A stretch of DNA of 47,040 nucleotides from Paracoccus nototheniae (GCF_004335005.1 NZ_RQRT01000032.1:1-47040), one strand, 5' to 3'; shown: positions 1-8,992, counted from the stretch's first letter. Numbers and translations: made by a program. The notes: a model not told the origin generated them from the letters alone.

Positions 1-25
1 CCCCCGGCCGTCGCGGGACGCAATC

Positions 26-2572
26 CTAATACAACCCACCAGACGACATCGTCCCGAAATCCGTCCGCCCCGGGATCACCCGACGCTCGCCGGTCGAGGT
101 GGTGATCGAGGTCGCGGCCCCGGCGGCAGCCTCCCATGGCAGGATCACCACGTCATCGCCAAAGCCCGAGACGACATAAGGCGCCAGCCAGTCGGGGTCC
201 ATGCCGTCGCGGAAATACTCGGCAATGACATTGGGGCCGCTGGCATCGTCGGACAGGCGCTGGCCCGTCGTGCGGTCGATCTTGACCCAATAGCCGCCCG
301 GCGGCACCTTGAATTCCGTCCCGCCATATTCCGCCACCGCCTCGCGCATGAAGGCGTTGAAGACCGGCACGCACAGGGTGCCGCCAAAGGCGCGTTCGCC
401 CAGGGACCGGGGCTGATCGTAACCGATATAGCAGCCCGCGACGATATTGCTGGAATAGCCGATGAACCACACGTCCTTGGCGTCATTGGTGGTCCCGGTC
501 TTGCCCGCGATCGGCACCGGCAGATCGACGCCCGACCCCGAACCGCGCTGAACCGCGCCTTCCAGCATCGAGGTCAGCTGATAGGCGGTGACCGCATCCA
601 GCACCCGTTCGCGGTTGGTATCGATCACCGGCCCCTGCCCCGCCGGCATCACCTGCATCGCGCAGGTGCGGCAGACCCGCTGGTCGTGGCGATAGACGGT
701 GCGCCCGCGCCGGTCCTGCACACGATCGACCAGCGTCGGCTCGACCCGCTCGCCGCCATTGGCGAACATCGCATAGGCTGCGACCATCTTGAACAGCGTG
801 GTTTCCTGCGCGCCAAGCGCATTGGCCAGAAACGGCGACAGGCTGTCATAGACCCCGAAATCCTCGGCATAGCGGGCGACCTGATCCATGCCGATATCGT
901 CGGCGATCCTGATGGTCATCAGGTTCCTGGACTGTTCGATCCCGGTCCGCAGGGGCGTCGGGCCGTAATGGCGCCCGGACGAGTTCTGGGGTTCCCACAG
1001 GCCCTGCGGCGTATTGATGCGGATGGGTTCATCGACCACGATGGTCGCGGGGGTATAGTTGCTGTCCAATGCGGCGGCATAGACGAAGGGCTTGAAGGAC
1101 GAGCCCGGCTGACGCTGCGCCTGCGTGGCCCGGTTGAAGACCGAGCTTTCATAGGAAAACCCGCCCTGCATCGCCAGCACCCGGCCGGTGTTCACGTCCA
1201 TCGCCATGAAGCCGCCCTGCACCTCGGGCACCTGCCGCAGGGTCCAGCGCAGAAAACTGCCATCGGCGTCGCTGGTCATGGCGCGGACCATCACCACCTC
1301 GCCCGCCCCGACCAGATCGCCTGCAACCTGCGCGCGCGCGGCCAGCTCGCCGGTCTCGCGGTCCAGACGGCGGGCCCATTGCACATCGGCGGCGGGGATC
1401 CAGTGGCCGTCGGCGTCTTCCTCGATCCCCTCGATGCCGACACGGGCGTCAGAGGCGCCGACCTCCAGCACCACCGCCGGGTGCCAGCCCGGAATGTCGC
1501 GCGGCAGGCGCAGATCCCACAGCGCACCGCGCCATGCGGCCTCGTCGGTCAGGGTGGCAGGCTCGATCGTCTCGCCGGTGCCGCGCCAGACGCCGCGATT
1601 GCGGTCGTAATCCTCCAGCGCCACCTGCAGGGCCGAGGCGGCCTCGGTCTGCAATTCGGGATCGACGGTGGCGCGGATGGTCAGGCCGCCGCCAAAGAAT
1701 TCCTCTTGCCCGAATTCAAGGCTCAGCTGGCGGCGGATCTCGTCGGTGAAATAGTCGCGCGGCGGCAATTCGCGCCGGAAAGACGGGAAATCGCCGTTCT
1801 GGACCGATCGCAGCGGCAATTGCGCCTCGGATTCATAGGTCGCCTGATCGATAAAGCCGTTCTGCCACATTTCGCGCAGGACGTAATTGCGCCGCTCGGT
1901 CACCCGCTCCTTGGCGGTGACGGGGTGATAGCGGCCCGGCGCCTGCGGCATGGCGGCCAGCATCGCGGCCTCGTGCGGGGCCAGTTCGGTCAGCGACTTG
2001 TTGAAATAGGTCTGGGCGGCGGCGGCGACGCCAAAGCTGTTCTGACCCAGAAAGATCTCGTTGACGTACAGCTCCAGGATCTGGTCCTTGGTCAGGGTGC
2101 GTTCCAGACGCGCGGCCAGGATCAGTTCCTTGACCTTGCGTTCGACGCTGCGGTCGCTGGACAGCAAGAAATTCTTCATCACCTGCTGGGTGATGGTCGA
2201 CGCGCCGCGCACGCTGGTCCCGCCCGAGGCCAGTGCCTCATATCCCGCCGACAGGATGCCGCGCAGATCATAGCCGGGATGATTATAGAAATTCTTGTCC
2301 TCGGCACTGACAAAGGCCTGCTTGATCAGGTCGGGCACCTCGTCGATGGGCACGAAGATTCGCCGTTCCTCGGAGAATTCGTCGATCAGCTGGCCTTCGG
2401 CGGAATAGATGCGGCTGATGGTTTTCGGCGAATAGGTGGCCAGCATCTCGTGGCTGGGCAGGTCGCGCGAATAGATCCAGAAGATCCCGCCGACAGTCAG
2501 GGCCGCAAAGAACGCAGCCGTCACCACCCATGAGAAGATCGCACCAAAAAAGGACAGGATGGTTCTAAGCAA
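26..2572 (-). CDS. mrcA: Penicillin-binding protein 1A (bifunctional glycosyltransferase/transpeptidase)
   Basis: Class A PBP that polymerises lipid II glycan strands and cross-links their peptides on the periplasmic face of the inner membrane. It is 848 aa, normal for PBP1A. A single N-terminal membrane anchor (about residues 5-35) is followed by the glycosyltransferase domain, with the EDKNFYNHPG motif near residue 91 and GASTITQQVMKNFL after it. The transpeptidase domain has the three penicillin-fold motifs: SSFK (active-site Ser near 492), SRN, and KTGTT near 691. The best start is a TTG at 2570-2572, which immediately precedes the membrane anchor; no upstream ATG fits. It lies 80 bp downstream of the amidase on the same strand, so a small cell-wall cluster is likely. 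The stop is 25 bp from the window edge, so the terminator is not visible. Confidence 0.96.
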   Translation of the reverse strand: MLRTILSFFGAIFSWVVTAAFFAALTVGGIFWIYSRDLPSHEMLATYSPKTISRIYSAEGQLIDEFSEERRIFVPIDEVPDLIKQAFVSAEDKNFYNHPGYDLRGILSAGYEALASGGTSVRGASTITQQVMKNFLLSSDRSVERKVKELILAARLERTLTKDQILELYVNEIFLGQNSFGVAAAAQTYFNKSLTELAPHEAAMLAAMPQAPGRYHPVTAKERVTERRNYVLREMWQNGFIDQATYESEAQLPLRSVQNGDFPSFRRELPPRDYFTDEIRRQLSLEFGQEEFFGGGLTIRATVDPELQTEAASALQVALEDYDRNRGVWRGTGETIEPATLTDEAAWRGALWDLRLPRDIPGWHPAVVLEVGASDARVGIEGIEEDADGHWIPAADVQWARRLDRETGELAARAQVAGDLVGAGEVVMVRAMTSDADGSFLRWTLRQVPEVQGGFMAMDVNTGRVLAMQGGFSYESSVFNRATQAQRQPGSSFKPFVYAAALDSNYTPATIVVDEPIRINTPQGLWEPQNSSGRHYGPTPLRTGIEQSRNLMTIRIADDIGMDQVARYAEDFGVYDSLSPFLANALGAQETTLFKMVAAYAMFANGGERVEPTLVDRVQDRRGRTVYRHDQRVCRTCAMQVMPAGQGPVIDTNRERVLDAVTAYQLTSMLEGAVQRGSGSGVDLPVPIAGKTGTTNDAKDVWFIGYSSNIVAGCYIGYDQPRSLGERAFGGTLCVPVFNAFMREAVAEYGGTEFKVPPGGYWVKIDRTTGQRLSDDASGPNVIAEYFRDGMDPDWLAPYVVSGFGDDVVILPWEAAAGAATSITTSTGERRVIPGRTDFGTMSSGGLY

Positions 2573-2652
2573 GGGGCCGGGCCTTTCGCGGGTTCGCGCC
2601 GTCTATAGCGGCGCGGGCCGCGCCGGTCAAAGCAACACTGGGTGTAAAACGA

Positions 2653-3873
2653 TCAGTGACGCAGCAGCCCCCGCCGGGCCTGTTCGTCGCGCCACCAGCC
2701 GGTCGTGGCCTCGGCCACCGCATCGACCATGCGGGCGCGCCATTGCGGATCGGTCAGATTGGCCAGATCGGTCTGGTCCGAGATGAATCCCAGCTCCAGC
2801 AGGACCGAGGGAATATCGGGCGATTTCAGGACCGAAAACGCCGCCCCCTGAACGGGCCGCCCATGCAGCCCGATGCCGTGCAGGGCCATGCGCGAACTCA
2901 GCAGCCGGGCAAAGGCCTCGGACCGGGGCTGGGTGTCGGTGCGGGCGAAATCCATCAGCGCCATGGCCAGCGTGTCATCCTTGCCGCGCAGATCCATCCC
3001 GGCCAGCAGATCGTCGCGCGGATGACGCAGCGCCAGTTGCTGTGCCGCCCGCCCGTCGGAGGCCGGGTTCCAGACATAGATCGTGGCCCCCGCCGCCTGC
3101 CCCTGCGGCAACGCATCCGCATGCAGCGACAGCAGCAATTGCGCGCCCGAGGATCGCGCGGCGGTCATCCGATCCTCCAGCCGCACAAAGACATCGGTGT
3201 CGCGGGTCATGGCCACCGTCACGCCGCGCAGCTGCAGGGCGTCGCGCAATTCCTGCGCGAAGGTCAGGACCAGTTCGGCTTCGGTCTCGTTTCCGGCCTG
3301 CGCGCCGGGGTCGAAACCGCCATGACCGGGGTCCAGCATCACCGTCAGGCCCGGCCCACGCTCTGGTGCCTCGGGCAGATCGGAAGGGTCGGGCAGGTTG
3401 CGCAACGCAGCCGCAGCCGAGGGGCGGGGCGCGAAGTCGGCGGGCGCAACCGGGGCCAGCGACACGCGCAGCCGCGCCTCGGCCCCTTGCGTGCGCATCC
3501 CCGCACGCTCCACACGGTAGGGACCGGGCAGTTCGATCACCACCCGCGACCAGCCGCGCCGGAAGCTGCCCCACCGCACCGCCGGGGCCAGATCGCCGCC
3601 GAACAGCAGCGCGGGGTTCTGCCCGCTCAGATCGACACCTTGCAGATCGATGACCAGCCGCGCCGGTTCACCGACCAGAAAGGCGCGCCACGGAACCGGC
3701 CGGTCCAGCGCCAGCTGCAGCTCCAGCGACTCGGGGCCGAAGACGCGCTGCCACCAGCCCGCGGGCGCCGGCGTCAGGGCCGATCCGCCAAGGCTCAGCC
3801 GCGCCGGACCCTCGGCCATGGCCGGGCCGACCAGCAGCGCCAGCAGCATCAGGATCAGGGTCAGCCCCCTCAT
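2653..3873 (-). CDS. amiC: N-acetylmuramoyl-L-alanine amidase (AmiC-like, amidase_3)
   Basis: Zinc-dependent periplasmic amidase that cleaves the amide bond between muramic acid and the stem peptide, typically during daughter-cell separation. It is 406 aa with a signal peptide (about residues 1-20, ending at an Ala-Glu junction), an N-terminal AMIN-like beta domain (about 25-140) and a C-terminal amidase_3 domain. Visible zinc ligands are His184 in DPGHGG, the Glu of NETEAE and the His of SLHAD; the catalytic Glu lies in LLELGFISD. Its ATG overlaps the stop of the upstream aminotransferase as ATGA, which implies translational coupling, and PBP1A follows downstream. Confidence 0.94.
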   Translation of the reverse strand: MRGLTLILMLLALLVGPAMAEGPARLSLGGSALTPAPAGWWQRVFGPESLELQLALDRPVPWRAFLVGEPARLVIDLQGVDLSGQNPALLFGGDLAPAVRWGSFRRGWSRVVIELPGPYRVERAGMRTQGAEARLRVSLAPVAPADFAPRPSAAAALRNLPDPSDLPEAPERGPGLTVMLDPGHGGFDPGAQAGNETEAELVLTFAQELRDALQLRGVTVAMTRDTDVFVRLEDRMTAARSSGAQLLLSLHADALPQGQAAGATIYVWNPASDGRAAQQLALRHPRDDLLAGMDLRGKDDTLAMALMDFARTDTQPRSEAFARLLSSRMALHGIGLHGRPVQGAAFSVLKSPDIPSVLLELGFISDQTDLANLTDPQWRARMVDAVAEATTGWWRDEQARRGLLRH

Positions 3874-5003
3874 CTGGCCGCCATGAATGCCGTCAGACGG
3901 GCCAGCCCTTCGGCGATATCCGCAGTCGCGCGGGCATAGGAAAAGCGCAGCGTCCGCATTCCCCGGTCGGGATCGAAATCCACCCCCGGCGTGACGGCAA
4001 CACCTGCCTTTTCAAGGATCTCTGCCGCAAAGCTGATGGAATCATCGGTCAGATGCGACACGTCGGCATAGATATAGAACGCGCCTTCGGGCGGGGCGAT
4101 GCGGTCGAACCCGGCGCGGGGCAGCCCCTCCAGCATCAACCGGCGGTTTTCGGCATAGACGGCGCGGTTCGCCTCGGCCTCGGGGGTGCAATCCAGCGCG
4201 GCCAGCGCCGCGACCTGGCTGGCATGGGGCGGGCAGATGAACAGGTTCTGCGCCAGCCGTTCCACCGTGCGCACCATGTCGGGCGGCACCACCATCCAGC
4301 CCACCCGCCAGCCGGTCATCGAGAAATACTTGCTGAAGGAATTGACCACCACGACATCGTCGGTGACCTCCAGCGCGGAATGGCAGCGATCGCCGTAAGA
4401 CAGCCCGTGATAGATCTCGTCCGAGATGACGGCCATGCCCTGCCGGGCTGCCGCATCCGTCAGCGCCGCCAGTTCCGGCACCGTCAGCACCGTGCCAGAG
4501 GGGTTGCCGGGCGAGGCGAGGATCAGCCCCTCGGCCTCAGGCAGGTCTTCTGGGCGGGGTTGATAGCGGTCGGCGGCCCGCGTCTGGATGCCCACCGGCG
4601 TCAGCGACATGGCGCGCAGGATCTGCCGATAACTGGGATAGCCGGGAAACCCCATCGCCACCCGGTCGCCCGCATCGAACAGCGCCGAAAAGGCCAGAAT
4701 GAACGCCCCGCTGCTGCCCGGCGTCACCACCACCCGGGCCGGGTCCAGATCGACCCCGTACCAGCGCCGGTACAGATCAGCGATGCCCTGCCGCAGGGCG
4801 GGCAGGCCAAGCGCCACGGTATAGCCCAAAGGCTGTTCCAGCGCCGCCGCCAGCGCGCGGCGCGCGCCTTGGGGGGCGGGGGTGCCGGGCTGACCGACCT
4901 CCATATGGATGATGTGACGACCCGCCGCCTCGGCCCGGGCGGCGGCCGCCATGACGTCCATCACGATGAACGGGTCTACCTGTCCGCGCAGGGAAGATCG
5001 CAT
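3870..5003 (-). CDS. PLP-dependent aminotransferase, class I/II
   Basis: Fold-type I aminotransferase of the aspartate/aromatic group. The open frame extends to 5174, but the chosen start at 5003 (MRSSLRGQVDPF) fits homologous proteins; the upstream 57 residues are basic and low-complexity and run into the divergent gene. The product is 377 aa. Visible motifs include the N-terminal MEVGQPGTP, the PGSSGAF phosphate-side segment, SPGNPSGT, SDEIYHGLSY, and the PLP lysine in NSFSKYFSMTGWRVGW. The C-terminal Arg segment (TLRFSYA) that binds the substrate carboxylate is present. The substrate cannot be told from sequence; LL-diaminopimelate, aspartate or aromatic amino acids are all possible. The stop overlaps the amiC start, so the two are probably co-translated, although I see no obvious biochemical link. 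Confidence 0.9.
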   Translation of the reverse strand: MRSSLRGQVDPFIVMDVMAAAARAEAAGRHIIHMEVGQPGTPAPQGARRALAAALEQPLGYTVALGLPALRQGIADLYRRWYGVDLDPARVVVTPGSSGAFILAFSALFDAGDRVAMGFPGYPSYRQILRAMSLTPVGIQTRAADRYQPRPEDLPEAEGLILASPGNPSGTVLTVPELAALTDAAARQGMAVISDEIYHGLSYGDRCHSALEVTDDVVVVNSFSKYFSMTGWRVGWMVVPPDMVRTVERLAQNLFICPPHASQVAALAALDCTPEAEANRAVYAENRRLMLEGLPRAGFDRIAPPEGAFYIYADVSHLTDDSISFAAEILEKAGVAVTPGVDFDPDRGMRTLRFSYARATADIAEGLARLTAFMAAR

Positions 5004-5167
5004 GGCTCTGCCTCTTGTTTTGGGCATGGTGATAGCGCGGGATGGCGCCACGCTCCAGTTCTTTGCGCGGCTTCTTTTCGCGTCACGCGGGCGTGTTCGC
5101 GCCTTTCTTGCCATCGCGCCCGCCCCGGTCCAAGCTGCGCCCGACAAAAACTGGAAGGTCTTTTCGG

Positions 5168-5920
5168 ATGACACGCCTGACCGCCGCCCTTTTGCTGGGC
5201 GCCAGCACCGCCCTTGCCACCCCCGCCCTGTCCTTTGACATCGGCGCGATGTCCGACGATGAAAAGGCCGCCTTCGGCCAGGCCGTGCGCGACTATCTGA
5301 TGGAAAATCCCGAAGTGCTGGTCGAATCCATCAACGTTCTGGACGCAAGACAGGCCGAGGCCGGGGTCGCCAATGACCGCGATCTGATCGCGGCCAATGC
5401 CGATGCGCTGTTCCAGGACGGCCATTCCTGGGTCGGCGGCAATCCCGATGGCGATCTGACCGTGGTCGAGTTCATGGATTACCGCTGCACCTATTGCCGT
5501 CAGGCCCATCAACAGGTGCTGGACGCAGTCGAGGAAGACGGCAACATCCGCCTGATCATGAAAGAATTTCCGGTTCTGGGCGAAGACAGCGAAACCTCCA
5601 GCCGCTTTGCCATCGCGGTCCTTCAGATCGCCGGGGACGACGCTTATGCCAAGGCCCATGACGCGCTGATGACGCTGCGCCCCTCGCCCACGCCCGAGGC
5701 GCTGCAGGGCATCGCCCAGGATATCGGCGTCGATGCCGATGCGGTCATGGCGCAGATGCCGACCGATGCGGTGACGTCCGTTCTGCTGGAAAACCGGCAG
5801 CTGGGCCAGACGATGGGGGTTCAGGGCACGCCCGCCTTCGTCATCGGCGACACTATGCTGCGCGGGATGCCGCAGGCCGGGGTCGGCCCGACCATCGCGC
5901 GCATCCGCGAAAGCATGTAA
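5168..5920 (+). CDS. DsbA family periplasmic thiol:disulfide oxidoreductase
   Basis: Secreted thioredoxin-fold protein of 250 aa. The start at 5168 (MTRLTAALLL) puts a typical signal peptide at residues 1-22, ending PALS/FD; the frame is open for 42 codons further upstream but that stretch is not signal-like. After a helical N-terminal region comes VVEFMDYRCTYC, whose CTYC pair is Cys107/Cys110, and the cis-proline loop GTPAF near residue 220. This architecture (N-terminal extension plus DSBA-like thioredoxin domain) is the Com1/ScsC-like type found in many alphaproteobacteria. It may oxidise or isomerise disulfides of exported proteins. It is transcribed alone, divergently from the aminotransferase, and closed by a hairpin terminator. 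Confidence 0.92.
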   Translation: MTRLTAALLLGASTALATPALSFDIGAMSDDEKAAFGQAVRDYLMENPEVLVESINVLDARQAEAGVANDRDLIAANADALFQDGHSWVGGNPDGDLTVVEFMDYRCTYCRQAHQQVLDAVEEDGNIRLIMKEFPVLGEDSETSSRFAIAVLQIAGDDAYAKAHDALMTLRPSPTPEALQGIAQDIGVDADAVMAQMPTDAVTSVLLENRQLGQTMGVQGTPAFVIGDTMLRGMPQAGVGPTIARIRESM

Positions 5921-5924
5921 GCGA

Positions 5925-5950
5925 AAGGCCCCCGTCCCCGGGGGCCGTTC
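5925..5950. terminator. Hairpin terminator between convergent dsbA-like gene and NmrA-type reductase
   Basis: GGCCCCC (5927-5933) pairs with GGGGGCC (5940-5946) around a six-base loop. It is preceded by GCGAAA and followed by GTTCCTTTC. It sits directly between the ends of two convergent genes and could serve both strands. Confidence 0.75.
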
Positions 5951-5953
5951 CTT

Positions 5954-6793
5954 TCAGACCAACGCAGCCCGAACGGCCTCGGCAAGCGGCGTGGCCGGGC
6001 GTCCGATCAGCGCCTGCAGCGTGTCGGGCGATCCGTCCAGCGCCCCTTGGGCGGCGGCGGTATCATATCCGGCAATCGCCTCGGCCAGCGGCGCGGGCAG
6101 ACCGGCCTTGACCAGCACCTGTGCATAATCGGCAGGCGGCAGATCGACATAGGGGATGTCGCGCCCGGTTTGCTCTGATATCTCGGCCGCCAGATCGGCC
6201 AGCGTATAGGCGGGCGCACCGGCCATTTCATAGACCTGCCCCTCGTGCCCCTGTCCCAGCAGCGCCTCGACCGCGGCGGCGGCATAATCGGCGCGGGCGG
6301 CCCCGGCGATGCGGCCCTGCCCCGCCGATCCGACCAACGCGCCATGGGTCAGCGCGGCAGGGACGCTGCCCAGATAATTCTCGTGATACCAGCCGTTGCG
6401 CAGCACGGTCACCGACAGGCCCGATGCGGCCAGCATCGCCTCGGTCTCTCGGTGTTCACCGGCCAGCGACAGGATCGACCGGTCGGCATGCAGCACGCTG
6501 GTATAGACGATGCGCCCGACCCCTGCCGCCTGCGCCGCCTCGATCACCGCCCGATGCTGGGCCTTGCGCTGCCCGATCTGGTTGCCCGAGATCAGCAGCA
6601 GTGTCTGCACCCCCGCCAGGGCCGGGGTCAGTGTTTCAGGGCGGTCGTAATCGAACAGGCGAACGGGCACGCCCGGATCGGCCGCAGGATCGCGGGCCAG
6701 CGCGATGACGGGAAGGCCGGGCAGGCGCGCCGCCAGCCCCGCAAGGACAAGGCGGCCCAGCTGGCCGGTGGCTCCGGTGATGGCGATGGTCAT
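5954..6793 (-). CDS. NmrA-like NAD(P)-binding reductase (QorB/YtfG-like)
   Basis: 279-aa atypical short-chain reductase with a Rossmann fold. The glycine motif GATGQLG is at residues 7-13, followed by a basic/acidic cofactor strand (ALARDPA), and LLLISGN and RIVYTSVLHAD lie at the usual beta4/beta5 positions. It resembles E. coli QorB, an NADPH:quinone oxidoreductase, and like qorB/ytfG it is divergently paired with a HxlR-type regulator gene. A good Shine-Dalgarno (AGGAGA) precedes the ATG at 6793. The natural substrate is unknown; quinone or another electrophile is inferred from the family and the neighbour. Confidence 0.88.
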   Translation of the reverse strand: MTIAITGATGQLGRLVLAGLAARLPGLPVIALARDPAADPGVPVRLFDYDRPETLTPALAGVQTLLLISGNQIGQRKAQHRAVIEAAQAAGVGRIVYTSVLHADRSILSLAGEHRETEAMLAASGLSVTVLRNGWYHENYLGSVPAALTHGALVGSAGQGRIAGAARADYAAAAVEALLGQGHEGQVYEMAGAPAYTLADLAAEISEQTGRDIPYVDLPPADYAQVLVKAGLPAPLAEAIAGYDTAAAQGALDGSPDTLQALIGRPATPLAEAVRAALV

Positions 6794-6837
6794 GGCAGAT
6801 CTCCTGTGATCGGGTCTTGCCAGATATGCGACGTGCG

Positions 6838-6870
6838 CTTACCAAAAGGAAGTACGCACAAAAAGGTAAG
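6838..6870. promoter_or_regulatory. Candidate HxlR-family operator between divergent reductase and regulator
   Basis: In the 78-bp divergent spacer, CTTACC (6838-6843) and GGTAAG (6865-6870) form a 6-bp perfect inverted repeat 21 bp apart. Between them, GGAAGTACGCAC repeats the same theme, and GTGCG/CGCAC flank the left half. The right arm lies one base before the regulator ATG and overlaps its ribosome-binding site. HxlR proteins commonly autoregulate and repress the adjacent divergent gene. Confidence 0.5.
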
Positions 6871-6871
6871 T

Positions 6872-7273
6872 ATGCCGATGCCCGACAGCCTGACCGACCA
6901 TCTGCGGCGCGGCGATCTGATGGCCGTAAACTGTCCGTCCCGCCCGGTCATGCGGGCGATCACCAGCCAATGGGGGGTGCTGATCCTGATGGCGCTGCGC
7001 GACGGCACGCACCGGTTCAGCGCCTTGCGGCGCAAGGTGGGGGGTGTGTCCGAACGCATGCTGGCCGAGACGCTGCGCCGGCTGGAGGGGCATGGGCTGG
7101 TCACCCGCGTCGCCTATCCGGTGGTGCCGCCGCAGACCGAATATTCCCTGACACCCCTGGGGCAAGAAGCCGCAGCCCATGTCGCGGCGCTGGCCGATTG
7201 GGTCGAGGTCACCCTGCCCCGCCTGCAACCCCAGCCCCAGCCCCAGCCTCAGTCGGCCGAGCTGCGGGAATAG
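6872..7273 (+). CDS. HxlR family winged-helix transcriptional regulator
   Basis: 133-aa DNA-binding protein. The start at 6872 (MPMPDSL) follows AAAAGG. The HxlR core is clear: CPSRPVMRAITSQWGVLILMAL, then FSALRRKVGGVSERMLAETLRRLEGHGLVTR (recognition helix and wing), then YSLTPLGQEA. The single Cys near residue 20 lies where thiol or quinone-sensing HxlR proteins (YodB, QorR type) have their redox Cys. That supports sensing of electrophiles and control of the divergent reductase, but this is inference. The C-terminus ends in a (QP)4 tract made from a CCCCAG hexamer repeat at 7229-7252. The 3' end overlaps the convergent manC by 25 bp. Confidence 0.93.
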   Translation: MPMPDSLTDHLRRGDLMAVNCPSRPVMRAITSQWGVLILMALRDGTHRFSALRRKVGGVSERMLAETLRRLEGHGLVTRVAYPVVPPQTEYSLTPLGQEAAAHVAALADWVEVTLPRLQPQPQPQPQSAELRE

Positions 7274-8682
7274 ACGTCCTCGTAGCGGATGATGTCGTCT
7301 TCGCCCAGATAGCTGCCGGTCTGCACCTCGATCAGGACCATCGGCACCTTGCCGGGGTTTTCCATCCGGTGGACGGCACCAAGCGGCACATAGATCGACT
7401 GGTTTTCCGTCACCAGCGTCACCGCGTCATCGACGGTGACCCGCGCGGTGCCCGACACGACGATCCAATGTTCGGACCGGTGGACATGGCTTTGCAGCGA
7501 CAGGGCCGCGCCGGGCTTGACCACGATGCGCTTGACCTGAAAGCGGTCGGCCAGCGCCAAAGTCTCGAACCAGCCCCAGGGGCGGTGGTCGCGGGGAAAG
7601 GATTCCGCCTGCTTGGCGCGCTTGGCCTTCAGCGCCAGCACCGCCTGCCGCACATCCTGCGCGCGCGCGCGGTCCGCCACCAGCACCGCGTCCGAGGTCG
7701 CCACGACCATCAGATCGCGCAAGCCGATGCCCACCACCTGCATCTCGTCGCTGTCGGACCGCAGCAGCACGTCATGACAATCGATGGCGGTCGAATTGGC
7801 ATCCGTCACCACGCCCTGATCCGAGGGCGTCTGATCCAGCGCCTCGCGCCAGACCGCGTCCCAGCCCCCCAGATCCGACCAGCGCCCGGAAAAGCGCACG
7901 ACGGTCAGGTTGTCGGCCTTTTCCATGACCGCGTAATCGATCGATTTATCCTCGGCCAGCAGCCATGGGGCCTTGGCCAGCCGCAGAAAGCCCAGATCGG
8001 TCTGCGCCTGATCCAGCGACTGCCCGACCGGGTCCAGATAGGCCGGGGCATGGGTGCGGAACGCGTCGATCATCACCTGCGCCCTGAACAGGAAAATCCC
8101 CGCATTCCACAGGAAATTCCCCGCCGCCAGCATCTGCGCCGCGCGGCTCGCATCGGGTTTCTCGACAAAGCGCGCCAGAGGCTGCGGCCCCTCGCCCGTC
8201 GTGGCCAGCTCCAGATAACCATAGCCCGTCTCGGGGCGGTCGGGGGTGATGCCGAAGGTCACGATGCGCCCCTGCGCCGCTGCCTGCGCGCCCATCGCCA
8301 CGGTCGCGGCAAAGCCCGCCGCATCCGGGATGACGTGATCCGAGGGCGCGACCAGCACCAACCCCTGAGGGTCGGTCTCCGCGACCATCAGGGCGGCGGC
8401 CAGGATCGCGGGGGCGGTGTTGCGGCCCGCCGGTTCGATCACGATGCGCCCCGGCGTAATGCCCGCCTGTTCCAGCTGTTCGGCCACGATGAAGCGGAAA
8501 TCGGAATTCGTCATGACGACCGGCGGCGCATAGCCCGCCCCCGACAGCCGCCGGGCCGAGGCCTGAAACAGCGTCTCGTCCCCGGTCAGGGCGGCGAATT
8601 GCTTGGGAAAGCTTTTGCGCGACACCGGCCAAAGCCGCGTGCCCGAACCGCCCGCCATCAGAACCGGAGTAATCACGCTCAT
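7249..8682 (-). CDS. manC: Mannose-1-phosphate guanylyltransferase / mannose-6-phosphate isomerase
   Basis: Bifunctional type II PMI-GMP enzyme (477 aa, usual family length) that makes mannose-6-P from fructose-6-P and GDP-mannose from mannose-1-P and GTP, feeding polysaccharide synthesis. The N-terminal nucleotidyltransferase signature MAGGSGTRLWP and the FPKQF lysine lie at residues 9-28. VEKPD and NAGIF(L)F are further nucleotidyltransferase motifs. The C-terminal cupin isomerase domain (about 365-470) carries RPWGWFE and the metal-binding QSHVHRSEHW. It stands alone with no mannose pathway neighbours; its upstream region has a good ribosome-binding site (GGGGAGACAGGA). Its 3' end overlaps the HxlR gene. 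Confidence 0.95.
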   Translation of the reverse strand: MSVITPVLMAGGSGTRLWPVSRKSFPKQFAALTGDETLFQASARRLSGAGYAPPVVMTNSDFRFIVAEQLEQAGITPGRIVIEPAGRNTAPAILAAALMVAETDPQGLVLVAPSDHVIPDAAGFAATVAMGAQAAAQGRIVTFGITPDRPETGYGYLELATTGEGPQPLARFVEKPDASRAAQMLAAGNFLWNAGIFLFRAQVMIDAFRTHAPAYLDPVGQSLDQAQTDLGFLRLAKAPWLLAEDKSIDYAVMEKADNLTVVRFSGRWSDLGGWDAVWREALDQTPSDQGVVTDANSTAIDCHDVLLRSDSDEMQVVGIGLRDLMVVATSDAVLVADRARAQDVRQAVLALKAKRAKQAESFPRDHRPWGWFETLALADRFQVKRIVVKPGAALSLQSHVHRSEHWIVVSGTARVTVDDAVTLVTENQSIYVPLGAVHRMENPGKVPMVLIEVQTGSYLGEDDIIRYEDVYSRSSAD

Positions 8683-8847
8683 TCCTGTCTCCCCGCGGGT
8701 TGGCCCGCCCGATCTTGCACAATGTCGCAGCCTGCACCACCACCCAAAGGCGAGTTGCCGCCCGGCGTCAAGCCATGCCCAAGGCCCTAGCCCGAACGGT
8801 TCGCAACTTCCACCCGATCCGACGGTCCGCCCGCGCTATCGTGACCG

Positions 8848-8882
8848 AAAAAAGCCCCCCGGTGCCGGGGCACTGGGGGGGC
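8848..8882 (-). terminator. Intrinsic terminator downstream of nrdJ
   Basis: On the minus strand, a GCCCCCC/GGGGGGC stem encloses a nested GTGC/GCAC hairpin and is followed directly by TTTTTT (AAAAAA at 8848-8853 on the plus strand). It lies 110 bp past the nrdJ stop. The rest of the 310-bp gap between manC and nrdJ (8683-8992) shows no gene; its left end holds the manC ribosome-binding site and presumably its promoter. Confidence 0.8.
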
Positions 8883-8992
8883 CAGTCGCCACGCGTCTTC
8901 GCGCGCTTGCTGCCGCGAAAGGCATGTCCCGGTCGTTCCGCCGGGGCCTGTCGGTCGGGGCCGGGGCGCAAGACCCCGGTCCCGCCGCAAGG

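Noticed and set aside
7229..7252. CCCCAG hexamer repeat as a phase-variable tract in the HxlR gene
   Set aside because: Units are 6 bp, so gain or loss keeps the frame, there are only about four, and it lies at the dispensable C-terminus.
6817..8790. Open frame of 657 codons on the plus strand covering manC
   Set aside because: Antisense to manC and out of frame with the HxlR gene; composition is that of a shadow frame.
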